The notes under the pieces are model-generated. The model worked only from the letters and a program-made list of their open reading frames with translations, made no database searches and was not told the origin of the DNA. A DNA stretch of 16,675 nucleotides from Hyphococcus sp. (GTDB taxonomy: Bacteria; Pseudomonadota; Alphaproteobacteria; Caulobacterales; Parvularculaceae). Below are positions 6,914 through 13,675 of this stretch, in pieces (position 1 is the stretch's first letter; each line of letters starts with the position of its first letter). The stretch lies in the NCBI GenBank assembly GCA_021604585.1, contig BQJG01000069.1, forward strand, positions 1 through 16,675. The letters are read 5' to 3'. The position numbers were made by a program, and so were the translations under genes.

Positions 6914-9900
6914 GTGAAGTTCACCAATGTCCGCCTTGTCGGGTTCAAATCCTTCGTTGAACCAACTGACTTTGAAATCCGCGAAGGCCTGACTGGCATC
7001 GTCGGCCCCAATGGCTGCGGCAAGTCAAACTTGCTTGAGGCGCTGCGCTGGGTGATGGGCGCGACCTCTGCCAAGGCGCTGCGCGGCGATGCGATGGATG
7101 CGGTGATCTTTTCCGGCACCACCATGCGCCCGGCGCGCAACTGGGCCGAAGTCATCTTGACCCTCGACAACTCCGACCGGTCGGCTCCGGCGGAATATAA
7201 CGAGCATGAGACCATTGAAATTTCGCGCCGGATCATTCGCAAGGAAGACGGCACGCAGTCGATCTATCGGATCAATACCAAGGAAGTCCGCGCCAAAGAC
7301 GTGCAGCTCTTGTTTGCTGACGCCTCGACCGGCGCAAACTCGCCGGCGCTGGTGCGTCAGGGGCAGGTCGCGGAGCTAATCAGCGCCAAACCGCAAAATC
7401 GCCGCCGCCTTCTCGAAGAAGCCGCTGGCGTCACCGGTTTGCATTCGCGCCGCCACGAAGCCGAGTTGCGGTTGCGCGCGGCGGAGCAAAATCTTGAACG
7501 TCTGGATGATGTGATCAGCGAACTCGAAACGCAAAAAGCGGCGCTCGCCCGCCAGGCGCGGCAGGCGACGCGCTATCGCAATGTGTCCGGCGACATTCGC
7601 CGCACCGAAGCGATGCTCTCCTACATTCGCTGGCGCGAAGCGGTGGACGCGCAAGAAAAGGCGGCGGCCGGGCTTAAAGAAATCAGCGCACTGATCGAAG
7701 AGACTGCGCGCGTTTCCGCTGCGGCGGCGACGGCGCAGACAAATGCGCATGAACAACTCGATCCGTTGCGCATGACGGAAGCTGAAGCCGCAGCTGCCTT
7801 GCATCGCCTTACGGTGGCGCGCGAAGGCTTAGATGAAGAAGCGCGCCGGGCCGAAGCGGAGCTCGCTCGTTTGGCCGGAGAAATTGAACGCTTGAAAGGC
7901 GATATCGTCCGCGAAAAAGACCTGCTTGCGGATGCGGATAATGCAGTCACTGCGCTGGCTAGCGAAGAAGAGAGCATTGCCGCGCACGAAGCGTCGGAAG
8001 GCGAACGCGTGACTGCCGCCGCTGCTGCATTGCAGGAAGCCGCAAGCGCGCTTGAAACAGCGGAAGCGGAGTTTGACGAGCGCGCCAAGCAAGCCGCCGA
8101 CATTGAAGCGCGTCGCAAGGCGGTCGCGGGCAATCTTGGCGCGGCGGAGCGACGTCTTGAAAAAATTATCGAGCAGGCCCGCACCTATTCCGATGAACGC
8201 GAGCTGACCCTGCCGACTCCCGAACAGGCGCGCGCGCTGGAAGAGGCGAAAGCAAAGTTTGCAAGCGCCGAGCAAGCCGCCAATGCTGCCGAAGCTGCAT
8301 TCCACCGCGCAGAAGAAGAACGCGCGCAAGCCGAAGACCGCGAAACGCAGTTGCGAGGGCCGCTGCGCAAAGCCGAACAGAGCCTCACTGAAATCGATGC
8401 GGAGCGTGATGCGCTTCGTCGCGTGCTCGCCGCAAATGAAAGCGAAGACTGGACGCCGCTGATCGAGATGATCGAAGTGGATGGCGGTTATGAAAACGCG
8501 CTCGCGGCGGCGCTTGGCGATGATCTTGGCGCTGCGACCGATGAGGCTGCGCCCGCGCACTGGTCTCGTCTTGGCGAAACAGCGGCTGAGTTTTCTTTGC
8601 CCGATGGCGCAGTTCCGCTGTCGCGTTTCGTACGGGCCCCTGCGGCGCTTAACCGGCGCCTTTCAGCGATTGGAGTCGTCGATGCTGAGACCGGCGCAAA
8701 CTTGCGTGAACACTTAAAGCCCGGACAGCGTTTGGTTTCGCGCGATGGCGATCTTTGGCGCTGGGATGGGTTTACAACGCATGCCGATGCGAAAACCTCT
8801 GCGGCGATCCGCCTTGAGCAGCGTAATCGCCTGCAGGTTTTGGATCGCAGTTTTGAAGACGCGGAAGCAAACGCGGAAGCTGCTCGGAATGAGCATGGCG
8901 AGGCGAGCGCCAATCTGAAGTCCAAGCAGGCGAATGAGCGTGAAGTACGTCAATTGTTTAATGACGCACGGCGGGCGCTGGATTCGGCGCGAACAGGTTT
9001 GAATGAACTGGAGCGCCAGCATGAGCGTTCTGCGGCGCGACTTGCCTCGATTGATGAGAACCTTGCGCGCCTTGAGGACGAGAAAACGGAAACCACCCGA
9101 AATCTTGAATCGCTGACCGCCGAGCGTGAGGCGCTGCCATTGGCGGAGTTGATTGCTGAGAGCGTCAATGAATCGCGCGAAAGCGTCGCTGCCGCCCGAA
9201 CGCTGGCAGCGGAAGCGCGCACGGCACATAGCGATCTCGCCAATGAGGCTCGCCGCCGCGCGGAACGCCTTGGTGAAATTGCGCGCGACAAAGCTTCCTG
9301 GGGGCAGCGCGGGGAAACGGCGCGCACGCGCATCGGCGAGATTGAAGAGCATCTGAATGAGACGGTTACCGCACATGCAACCGCGAAGGATGCGCCGGCG
9401 ATAATCGAGGAAAAACGCAAAGGCTTGCTTGACCAGCTGGCTATCGCAGAAACCCGCCGCAATGAAGCGGCGGATGCGCTGGCTCAGGGTCAGCGGGTTG
9501 CGCTTGACGCCGATAAAGCCGCCAAGGCTGCCGATCACGAAGCGTCAGAAGCGCGTGAAGCGCGTGCGCGCCTGCAGGCGCAAGCCGAAGCGGCGGCGGA
9601 ACGCGTCGAAGAAGCCGCACGTTTGTCCCATGAGACTTGTGAGGCCGCGCCTGAAGATTTGCTCGCTATTGCCGAACACAAAGAGGGTGCGGACCTGCCG
9701 TTGCGTGAGGATACGGAACGCAAGCTGGAGCGGTATAAACGAGAACGGGAAAATCTCGGCGGCGTCAATTTGCGCGCTGATGAGGAAATGCAAGAGGTGT
9801 CAACGCGCCTTGAAGAGCTTGGCGTTGAACGTGAAGACTGTGACAGCGCCATCCGCAAACTGCGCACGGCCATAAGCAACTTGAATCGTGAAGCGCGCCA

Positions 9901-10381
9901 GCGGTTGCTTGATGCATTTGAAACGGTCAACACCAACTTCTCCGACCTCTTCAAACGGTTGTTCAACGGCGGACAGGCGGAGCTGCGTCTGGTGGATGCG
10001 GAAGATCCGCTAGAGGCCGGTCTTGAAATTTTCGCATCACCCCCGGGCAAGAAGCTCGCTTCCATGTCGCTCATGTCCGGCGGCGAGCAGGCGCTGACCG
10101 CGACGGCGCTGATCTTTGCGGTGTTCATGGCGAACCCGGCGCCGGTCTGTGTGCTGGACGAGGTGGACGCGCCGCTTGATGACGCCAACGTTGAACGCTT
10201 CTGTCGCTTACTGCATGAAATGGCGGCGGAAACCGACACCCGCTTTATCATCATCACGCACCATGCGCTGACCATGTCGCGCATGAGCCGCCTGTTTGGC
10301 GTGACGATGATTGAGCGCGGCGTGTCGCAACTGGTGTCTGTGGATCTCACCAAGGCCGAGCAACTCGCTGCAGCGGAGTAG
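6914..10381 (+). CDS. smc: Chromosome segregation ATPase SMC
   Basis: The core subunit of the bacterial condensin complex, which partners with ScpA and ScpB to compact and segregate chromosomes. The 1155-residue length is normal. The N-terminal head carries the Walker A motif GPNGCGKSN (31-39) and QGQVAELISAKP (149-160). A long Ala/Glu/Arg-rich coiled coil follows. A hinge spans about 511-635, starting with WTPLIEMIEVDGGYENALAAAL. After the returning coiled coil, the C-terminal head has the ABC signature MSGGEQALTA (about 1055-1064) and Walker B with the D-loop VCVLDEVDAPLDD (about 1078-1090). The start is GTG at 6914, placed by the conserved MKFTNVRLVGFKSFVEPT opening; GGGAA lies 7 bases upstream. 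It is complete with no missing motif. Confidence 0.98.
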   Translation: MKFTNVRLVGFKSFVEPTDFEIREGLTGIVGPNGCGKSNLLEALRWVMGATSAKALRGDAMDAVIFSGTTMRPARNWAEVILTLDNSDRSAPAEYNEHETIEISRRIIRKEDGTQSIYRINTKEVRAKDVQLLFADASTGANSPALVRQGQVAELISAKPQNRRRLLEEAAGVTGLHSRRHEAELRLRAAEQNLERLDDVISELETQKAALARQARQATRYRNVSGDIRRTEAMLSYIRWREAVDAQEKAAAGLKEISALIEETARVSAAAATAQTNAHEQLDPLRMTEAEAAAALHRLTVAREGLDEEARRAEAELARLAGEIERLKGDIVREKDLLADADNAVTALASEEESIAAHEASEGERVTAAAAALQEAASALETAEAEFDERAKQAADIEARRKAVAGNLGAAERRLEKIIEQARTYSDERELTLPTPEQARALEEAKAKFASAEQAANAAEAAFHRAEEERAQAEDRETQLRGPLRKAEQSLTEIDAERDALRRVLAANESEDWTPLIEMIEVDGGYENALAAALGDDLGAATDEAAPAHWSRLGETAAEFSLPDGAVPLSRFVRAPAALNRRLSAIGVVDAETGANLREHLKPGQRLVSRDGDLWRWDGFTTHADAKTSAAIRLEQRNRLQVLDRSFEDAEANAEAARNEHGEASANLKSKQANEREVRQLFNDARRALDSARTGLNELERQHERSAARLASIDENLARLEDEKTETTRNLESLTAEREALPLAELIAESVNESRESVAAARTLAAEARTAHSDLANEARRRAERLGEIARDKASWGQRGETARTRIGEIEEHLNETVTAHATAKDAPAIIEEKRKGLLDQLAIAETRRNEAADALAQGQRVALDADKAAKAADHEASEAREARARLQAQAEAAAERVEEAARLSHETCEAAPEDLLAIAEHKEGADLPLREDTERKLERYKRERENLGGVNLRADEEMQEVSTRLEELGVEREDCDSAIRKLRTAISNLNREARQRLLDAFETVNTNFSDLFKRLFNGGQAELRLVDAEDPLEAGLEIFASPPGKKLASMSLMSGGEQALTATALIFAVFMANPAPVCVLDEVDAPLDDANVERFCRLLHEMAAETDTRFIIITHHALTMSRMSRLFGVTMIERGVSQLVSVDLTKAEQLAAAE

Positions 10382-10416
10382 GTCTACGCAGCTTTGTGAG
10401 TTGGTGCGTTGAGACC
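10381..10416 (+). terminator. Possible stem-loop at the end of smc
   Basis: GGTCTACGCA pairs with TGCGT-TG-AGACC, giving a 10-bp stem with a 2-base bulge and a 14-base loop, starting at the last base of the smc stop codon. No T-run follows, so intrinsic termination is uncertain. It also overlaps the 3' end of the decayed minus-strand gene and may simply be coding sequence. Confidence 0.25.
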
Positions 10417-10723
10417 TGTACGCCTCTCAGCTGGAACTGCTCCCCAAGCAGACATCATTTTCGATTCCGCGTCATGTAGATCAACCAAGGCTTGATTGAT
10501 GTCGCCGGCAGACGGCCAATAATTGGCATCAAAAGTTTTGACGTTTCTGGATAATGCCAGCTCTGCCGGCAGACTTACAGTCGTATTAGAAAAACAAACC
10601 CGCTTTGGCGAGAAGCTGAGCTCTTGCCCCGTTTCACTAAGAAGCTTTGCGATATTTTTTTACTTGCTTTACCGCCTGTTCCTAAACGGCGCTCGCATCG
10701 AGATATTCATCGGTGGTGCTCAT
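10384..10723 (-). pseudogene. Decayed small gene, about 112 residues, nonsense plus frameshift
   Basis: A coding region that an ordinary gene finder would miss. Reading leftwards, GGAG (10733-10730) stands 6 bases before an ATG (10723). It begins MSTTDEYLDASAV, then hits TAG at codon 14 (10684-10682), continues EQAVKQVK, and must shift by one base at the T7 run on the plus strand (10655-10661). Removing one A from the A7 run reads KNIAKLLSETGQEL and stays open for about 90 codons to TAG (10384), with a protein-like middle (AELALSRNVKTFDANYWPSA, then INQALVDLHDAESKMMSAWG). No ATG starts the second frame in a useful place. I do not recognise the family. The region is lower in GC than its neighbours: 25 of 60 G/C by hand count in 10621-10680 against 42 of 60 in 10081-10140. 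A sequencing error could explain the shift but not easily the stop as well. Confidence 0.65.
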
Positions 10724-10810
10724 CAGTCACTCCATTAAGTTGGAATGCAATTTGTACACGATTCGTTCTTTTTGTGGAGTCCACGACTTGCGCTTGTTTT
10801 ATAGTTCCGA

Positions 10811-10941
10811 CCGACAAAGCCGCATCACCTCTTCATCCAGAGGAGCAAAAAATCCTTCGCCCTTCGTCGAGACGGTGCTAAAGCGCCTCCTCAGGATGAA
10901 GGATTTTTGAGTCTCGAAGGACGATGATGCGGCTTTGTCGG
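10811..10941. repeat. 131-bp inverted-repeat element, REP-like
   Basis: Perfect 17-bp terminal inverted repeats: CCGACAAAGCCGCATCA (10811-10827) and its reverse complement (10925-10941), 97 bases apart. Inside are further complementary pieces: CTTCATCCAGAGGAG (10831-10845) with CTCCTCAGGATGAAG (10887-10901), 14 of 15 matching; AAAAATCCTTC (10848-10858) with GAAGGATTTTT (10898-10908); and CCTTCG-TCG-AGAC (10861-10873) with GTCTCGAAGG (10911-10920). Words like CTCCTCAGGATGA and GTCTCGAAGG are familiar from palindromic intergenic repeats of alphaproteobacteria. The right end stops 8 bases before the stop codon of the SnoaL-like gene, so the element could fold in its mRNA tail and act as a terminator or stabiliser. 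It has no coding capacity for a transposase. Confidence 0.85.
10846..10909. repeat. Second palindromic element nested in the larger one
   Basis: The segment starts CAAAAAATCCTTC and ends GAAGGATTTTTG, forming its own inverted termini, with a core CCTTCGTCGAGAC...CTCCTCAGGATGAAGG. The outer pieces that pair with each other do not nest in the simple mirror order expected of one hairpin. This fits insertion of one copy into another copy in the opposite orientation. The order is seen; the insertion history is inference. Confidence 0.5.
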
Positions 10942-10949
10942 CTGGTGGC

Positions 10950-11327
10950 CTAGCTCACGAAATTGGCGTCGCGGAAAAGGCGCCATTTGCCGTCCGATTC
11001 CTTGCGCAACAGCGTCAGAGTTTGCCCTGACATTATTGTTTTCTCGCCGCCGCCCGCTGGCGTGATTTCAACTGTAATCTGATTGCGTATCCAGGCGCGT
11101 TCGCCGAACACTTCCATTTCAAGGATTTCACTTTTGCCGTCGAATGCCGGCATGTCGCGATTGTCCGGCGCGCCAGCGAATTCTTTCTTGCCGAATGGCG
11201 GCTGGCCGGGCGTGAGGAACAGGACGTCATCGGCGATAAGATCGAGGACCGCCGCCTTGTCGCCGGCCTTGGTCGCCGCCATCCAGTCGGACACCAGCTT
11301 TCGGATCTCTTTTTCGTCTTCGTTCAT
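10950..11327 (-). CDS. SnoaL-like / SgcJ-type protein (NTF2 fold)
   Basis: A 125-residue soluble protein of the SgcJ/EcaC or DUF4440-like part of the NTF2 superfamily. It opens NEDEKEIRKLVSDWMAATKA, then has GDKAAVLDLIADDVLFLTPG with the typical helix-helix-strand, FGKKEF, and the C-terminal strands LTLLRKESDGKWRLFRDANF. The start at 11327 is decided by AAGGAGC (11340-11334) six bases away. A longer frame to 11381 would add 18 residues without a binding site and run into the intergenic operator zone. These proteins form a conical pocket and can be isomerases, cyclases or binders; no active residue is assigned here. The gene diverges from arsR and shares the 120-bp control region with it. A TTTAAT (11389-11384) could be its -10. 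Confidence 0.82.
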   Translation of the reverse strand: MNEDEKEIRKLVSDWMAATKAGDKAAVLDLIADDVLFLTPGQPPFGKKEFAGAPDNRDMPAFDGKSEILEMEVFGERAWIRNQITVEITPAGGGEKTIMSGQTLTLLRKESDGKWRLFRDANFVS

Positions 11328-11390
11328 GATCGGGCTCCTTTCTGCACGAGACGTCTTTAACGCGGCGCTCTGAGCCATCAAAGATTAAAC

Positions 11391-11406
11391 TTAGGTAATT
11401 ACCTAA
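11391..11406. promoter_or_regulatory. Perfect 16-bp palindrome, probable ArsR-type operator O1
   Basis: TTAGGTAATTACCTAA is identical to its reverse complement. It lies between the divergent SnoaL-like gene and the arsR-type gene, 41 bases before the arsR ATG. Winged-helix ArsR repressors bind such AT-centred dyads and usually repress their own operon. On the minus strand it sits immediately behind a TTTAAT (11389-11384), exactly filling a 17-base spacer position. The palindrome is seen; its repressor is inferred from position. Confidence 0.7.
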
Positions 11407-11412
11407 TTGTTG

Positions 11413-11441
11413 TTGACTCGGCCGTTTGGGCGAGATAAGTT
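11413..11441 (+). promoter_or_regulatory. Putative promoter of the arsR operon, between two operators
   Basis: TTGACT (11413-11418) matches the -35 consensus at five of six bases. At 17 bases spacing, TAAGTT (11436-11441) is a weak -10 (three of six). If correct, transcription would begin at or next to the ATG at 11448, giving a leaderless mRNA, and there is no strong Shine-Dalgarno to contradict that. Only the -35 is convincing. Confidence 0.35.
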
Positions 11442-11457
11442 AGGCACATGGCTAACT
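11438..11457. promoter_or_regulatory. Second inverted repeat over the arsR start codon, possible operator O2
   Basis: AGTTAG (11438-11443) and CTAACT (11452-11457) are perfect inverted arms around an 8-base centre that includes the ATG. The TTAG half-site is shared with the 16-bp palindrome upstream, and the two centres are 49 bases apart. A repressor bound here would cover the putative -10 and the start codon. Confidence 0.4.
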
Positions 11458-11792
11458 ATATAGAACCCCCGCTGGACAACGTCTTTCAGGCGCTCGCTGA
11501 CCCCACAAGGCGCGCTGTCCTGACCCGGCTGACCCAAGGCCCCGCCACGGTGAGCGACCTCGCCAAGCCCTTCGATATGGCGCTCCCGTCCTTCCTCCAG
11601 CACCTCAAGGTGCTTGAGGATTCGGGTCTCGTCACCTCGAAAAAACAGGGGCGGGTCAGAACCTGCGAGGCGCAGATCAAGCGCCTTACCGAAGCGGAAG
11701 AATGGATCGGCCACCAGCGCGCGGTCTGGGAAGGCCGCCTCGACCGCCTCGACGTTTATCTCAAAACCCTTCAGTCTACGGAGAAAGAATAA
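11448..11792 (+). CDS. ArsR-type winged-helix repressor
   Basis: A 114-residue DNA-binding regulator of the ArsR/SmtB fold, probably a dimer. VFQALADPTRRAVLTRLTQG (12-31) is the classic opening. The helix-turn-helix is VSDLAKPFDMALPSFLQHLKVLEDSGLV (35-62) with the recognition helix near 46-57, and the wing is VTSKKQGRVRTC. The metal-box ELCVCDL is absent and only one cysteine (Cys73) is present, so it is not a classic metal sensor. It resembles the ArsR subgroup found beside SRPBCC/AHSA1 genes. It is the first gene of the plus-strand array, and its stop overlaps the next start by one base (TAATG). It probably represses itself and the array through the dyads at 11391 and 11438. The effector is unknown; one candidate is a ligand of the downstream proteins. 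Confidence 0.93.
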   Translation: MANYIEPPLDNVFQALADPTRRAVLTRLTQGPATVSDLAKPFDMALPSFLQHLKVLEDSGLVTSKKQGRVRTCEAQIKRLTEAEEWIGHQRAVWEGRLDRLDVYLKTLQSTEKE

Positions 11793-12193
11793 TGCGCCTC
11801 AACACTTACCTCATGTTCAAAGGCCAGTGCGACGAAGCCATCACCTTCTATCACTCAGTGCTCGGCGGTGAAATCAAAGCGGTGATCAAGGTCGCCGGTT
11901 CGCCAGCCGAACCGCATTTCCCGCCCGAATCGAAAAACGACTTGCTGCACGCCTGCCTGACCGTCGCCAATATGGACATCATGGCGTCGGACTGCCCGCC
12001 TTCCATGTATGACAAAATGCGCGGCGCCAGCGTCTGCATCAATCTCGAAGACGAGAAAGAAGCCGACCGCATTTTTGCGGCCCTTTCCAAGGGCGGTGAA
12101 ATTATCATGGGGCTGGAACAGACATTTTTCGCCAAGAAATACGGTCAGTTCGTCGACCGCTTCGGCACGCGCTGGATGATCCACTGCGCCTGA
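11792..12193 (+). CDS. PhnB-like VOC family protein
   Basis: A 133-residue protein of the vicinal oxygen chelate (glyoxalase/bleomycin resistance) superfamily, PhnB-like branch. It begins MRLNTYLMFKGQCDEAITFY followed by HSVLGGE, the standard first beta-alpha-beta module. It continues with KNDLLHACLTVANMDIMASD and a GASVCINLEDEKEADRIFAALSKGG module, and ends DRFGTRWMIHCA. Members bind small ligands, sometimes with a metal, or inactivate them; the reaction here is unknown. The ATG at 11792 shares its first base with the arsR stop, so translational coupling is likely. An earlier in-frame ATG (11702) would lie deep inside arsR and is rejected. 32 bases separate it from the first SRPBCC gene. Confidence 0.9.
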   Translation: MRLNTYLMFKGQCDEAITFYHSVLGGEIKAVIKVAGSPAEPHFPPESKNDLLHACLTVANMDIMASDCPPSMYDKMRGASVCINLEDEKEADRIFAALSKGGEIIMGLEQTFFAKKYGQFVDRFGTRWMIHCA

Positions 12194-12225
12194 AAAAAGA
12201 AAACCAAAATGAAAAGGAGAAACCC

Positions 12226-12708
12226 ATGACGCCAACTTCAGAAAAACATGAAATCGTCATTACGCGCACCTTCAATGCGCCGAGAAAACTTGTTTGGAAG
12301 GTGTGGACGGAAAGCGAGCATCTGGAAAAATGGTGGGGTCCGAGAGGATTCTCGACCCGCGTCGAAAAGAACGAGCTGCGCGTCGGCGGCCGTTCGCGTT
12401 ATATGATGATTGGGCCGGATGGAACGGAATATCCGGCTGAAGGCATGATCAAGGAACTCGTTCCGCTCGAAAAAATCGTCAGCACCGATGAGTTCGGTGA
12501 AGACTATATCGAGCAAAGCACCATGGATCTGCCGCAGGGCATGATCATCACGATATTGTTCGAGGATGCTGGCACCAAGACCAAAGTGACGTTGAACATT
12601 GCCCATCCCGATGCGGAAACCAAGCGCAAGCACGAAGAAATGGGCGTCGTCGGCGGGTGGAATTCGTCGCTCGATTGCCTCGAAGATCATCTTGCAAGTT
12701 TGAAATAA
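12226..12708 (+). CDS. SRPBCC/AHSA1 domain protein 1
   Basis: A 160-residue START-like (SRPBCC) protein of the AHSA1 type (Aha1 C-terminal-like, PF08327/COG3832). Key patterns are ITRTFNAPRKLVWKVWTESEHL, the KWWGP motif (35-39), LRVGGRSRYMMIGPDG, EYPAEGMIKELVPLEKIV, and the C-terminal helix GGWNSSLDCLEDHLASL that closes the cavity. The fold makes a deep hydrophobic pocket for lipid-like or aromatic ligands. Bacterial AHSA1 proteins have no agreed function. AAAAGGAGA (12212-12220) lies before the ATG at good distance. It is most similar to the third SRPBCC gene of the cluster (13193), so the two look like duplicates. Confidence 0.92.
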   Translation: MTPTSEKHEIVITRTFNAPRKLVWKVWTESEHLEKWWGPRGFSTRVEKNELRVGGRSRYMMIGPDGTEYPAEGMIKELVPLEKIVSTDEFGEDYIEQSTMDLPQGMIITILFEDAGTKTKVTLNIAHPDAETKRKHEEMGVVGGWNSSLDCLEDHLASLK

Positions 12709-12719
12709 GGTGCACCCCC

Positions 12720-13193
12720 ATGGCCACTCCCGACATCATCCATGCAAGCCTGACGGTTACGCGCGATTATGATTTTCCGCCTGAGCGCGTCTTCGCCGCC
12801 TGGTCGAGCGCCGAGGCCAAACGGCAATGGTTCGGCGCTGAGAGTGATGGTTTCGAGATCGAGGAATATGTGCTCGATTTCCGGCCCGGCGGCGCCGAGC
12901 GTTGCCACGGACGGAAGCCGGGCGGCGGAACCTTCACCAATGACGGCGTCTATCACTATATCGTCGACAACGAGAAATTCGTTTTCAGTTACTTCATGAA
13001 TATTGACGGCGCGCCATATTCGGCGTCGCTGACGAGTGTCGAACTTAAACCGCACGGCCGCGGAACACGGCTTACACTCACCGAGCACAATGCGTTTCTC
13101 ACTGGAAAAGATGACAATGAAGGCCGCACCGAAGGCTGGGGCTGGGGGCTCGGCCGTCTTGAAGAAGCGCTCAAACAGGAAAGGCTTTCCTGA
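12720..13193 (+). CDS. SRPBCC/AHSA1 domain protein 2
   Basis: A 157-residue SRPBCC protein. Patterns: LTVTRDYDFPPERVFAAWSS, RQWFGAESDG in place of the usual WWGP, LDFRPGGAERCHGR, and the closing helix EGWGWGLGRLEEALKQE. It also carries NDGVYHYIVDNEKFVFSYFM, an aromatic-rich strand pair. It differs from its neighbours and belongs to another subgroup of the same fold. The ATG at 12720 has AAGGTG 8 bases upstream; an earlier ATG (12657) lies inside the preceding gene and is not used. It is 11 bases after SRPBCC 1 and overlaps SRPBCC 3 by one base (TGATG). Confidence 0.9.
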   Translation: MATPDIIHASLTVTRDYDFPPERVFAAWSSAEAKRQWFGAESDGFEIEEYVLDFRPGGAERCHGRKPGGGTFTNDGVYHYIVDNEKFVFSYFMNIDGAPYSASLTSVELKPHGRGTRLTLTEHNAFLTGKDDNEGRTEGWGWGLGRLEEALKQERLS

Positions 13194-13675
13194 TGCCCTT
13201 TATTCCCAATGAACTGAGAATGTCGCGGCTCTACAACGCGCCGCGGCCGCTGGTCTGGAAAGTCTGGACCGACCCGAAGCATCTGGCGCAATGGTGGGGG
13301 CCGTTTGGCGCGGCGCGCACCACTTGCGAAATGGATTTCCGCGTCGGCGGTGAATTCCGGGTGCTGATGACAACGCCGGAAGGGCAAACGGTTCCCGCTG
13401 CGGGAGAGTTTCTCGAAATCGTCGAACCCGAGCGCATCGTCTATGAAGGCGATGCGCGCGCGCCAACCGATTGCGGTTGCGGCTTGCCGCCGAAAGCGCG
13501 CGTCGAAGTGTTGTTCGAGGCGGTGCGCGAGAAGACGCGGCTCGAAATCTTTACGCGCTTTCCCGACGAGGCCGCGCTCATCGCCGCCAACGCCGCCGGG
13601 TTTTCGACGAGCTGGAACAAGACCCTCGACGAAATGGCGCCTTATCTTCAGCGCCTGATGGAGAATGAGCGATGA
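13193..13675 (+). CDS. SRPBCC/AHSA1 domain protein 3, with extra cysteines
   Basis: A 160-residue AHSA1-type protein, clearly a paralogue of SRPBCC 1: YNAPRPLVWKVWTDPKHLAQ followed by WWGPFG, then FRVGGEFRVLMTTPEGQTVP and GEFLEIVEPERIVYEGD, matching that protein segment by segment. A segment APTDCGCGLPPKARVEV (about 90-106) adds a Cys-Gly-Cys pair (Cys94, Cys96), and Cys45 lies nearby. These are absent from the other three SRPBCC proteins here. This could be a metal or redox site or chance. The start overlaps the previous stop (13191-13195, TGATG) and the 3' end overlaps the next gene by 4 bases (ATGA), so three genes are coupled in a row. Confidence 0.91.
   Translation: MPFIPNELRMSRLYNAPRPLVWKVWTDPKHLAQWWGPFGAARTTCEMDFRVGGEFRVLMTTPEGQTVPAAGEFLEIVEPERIVYEGDARAPTDCGCGLPPKARVEVLFEAVREKTRLEIFTRFPDEAALIAANAAGFSTSWNKTLDEMAPYLQRLMENER

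Noticed and set aside
8714..9538. Long minus-strand open frames inside smc (also 7621-8184, 7829-8560 and 9535-10353)
   Set aside because: They lie antisense to a complete SMC with full motifs, have no recognisable protein features and are typical of GC-rich coiled-coil genes.
10811..10941. CRISPR-like or transposase-bearing element
   Set aside because: There is a single inverted-repeat unit with no regular direct repeats or spacers and no transposase frame.
11448..11792. Arsenic or other metal sensor role for the ArsR protein
   Set aside because: The ELCVCDL metal box is missing, only one cysteine exists, and no arsenic or metal-transport genes are nearby.
12209..12229. Six-codon mini-frame MKRRNP that overlaps the SRPBCC 1 start as ATGA
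   Set aside because: Its ATG precedes the AAGGAGA site that serves SRPBCC 1 and has no binding site of its own; probably chance in an A-rich leader.
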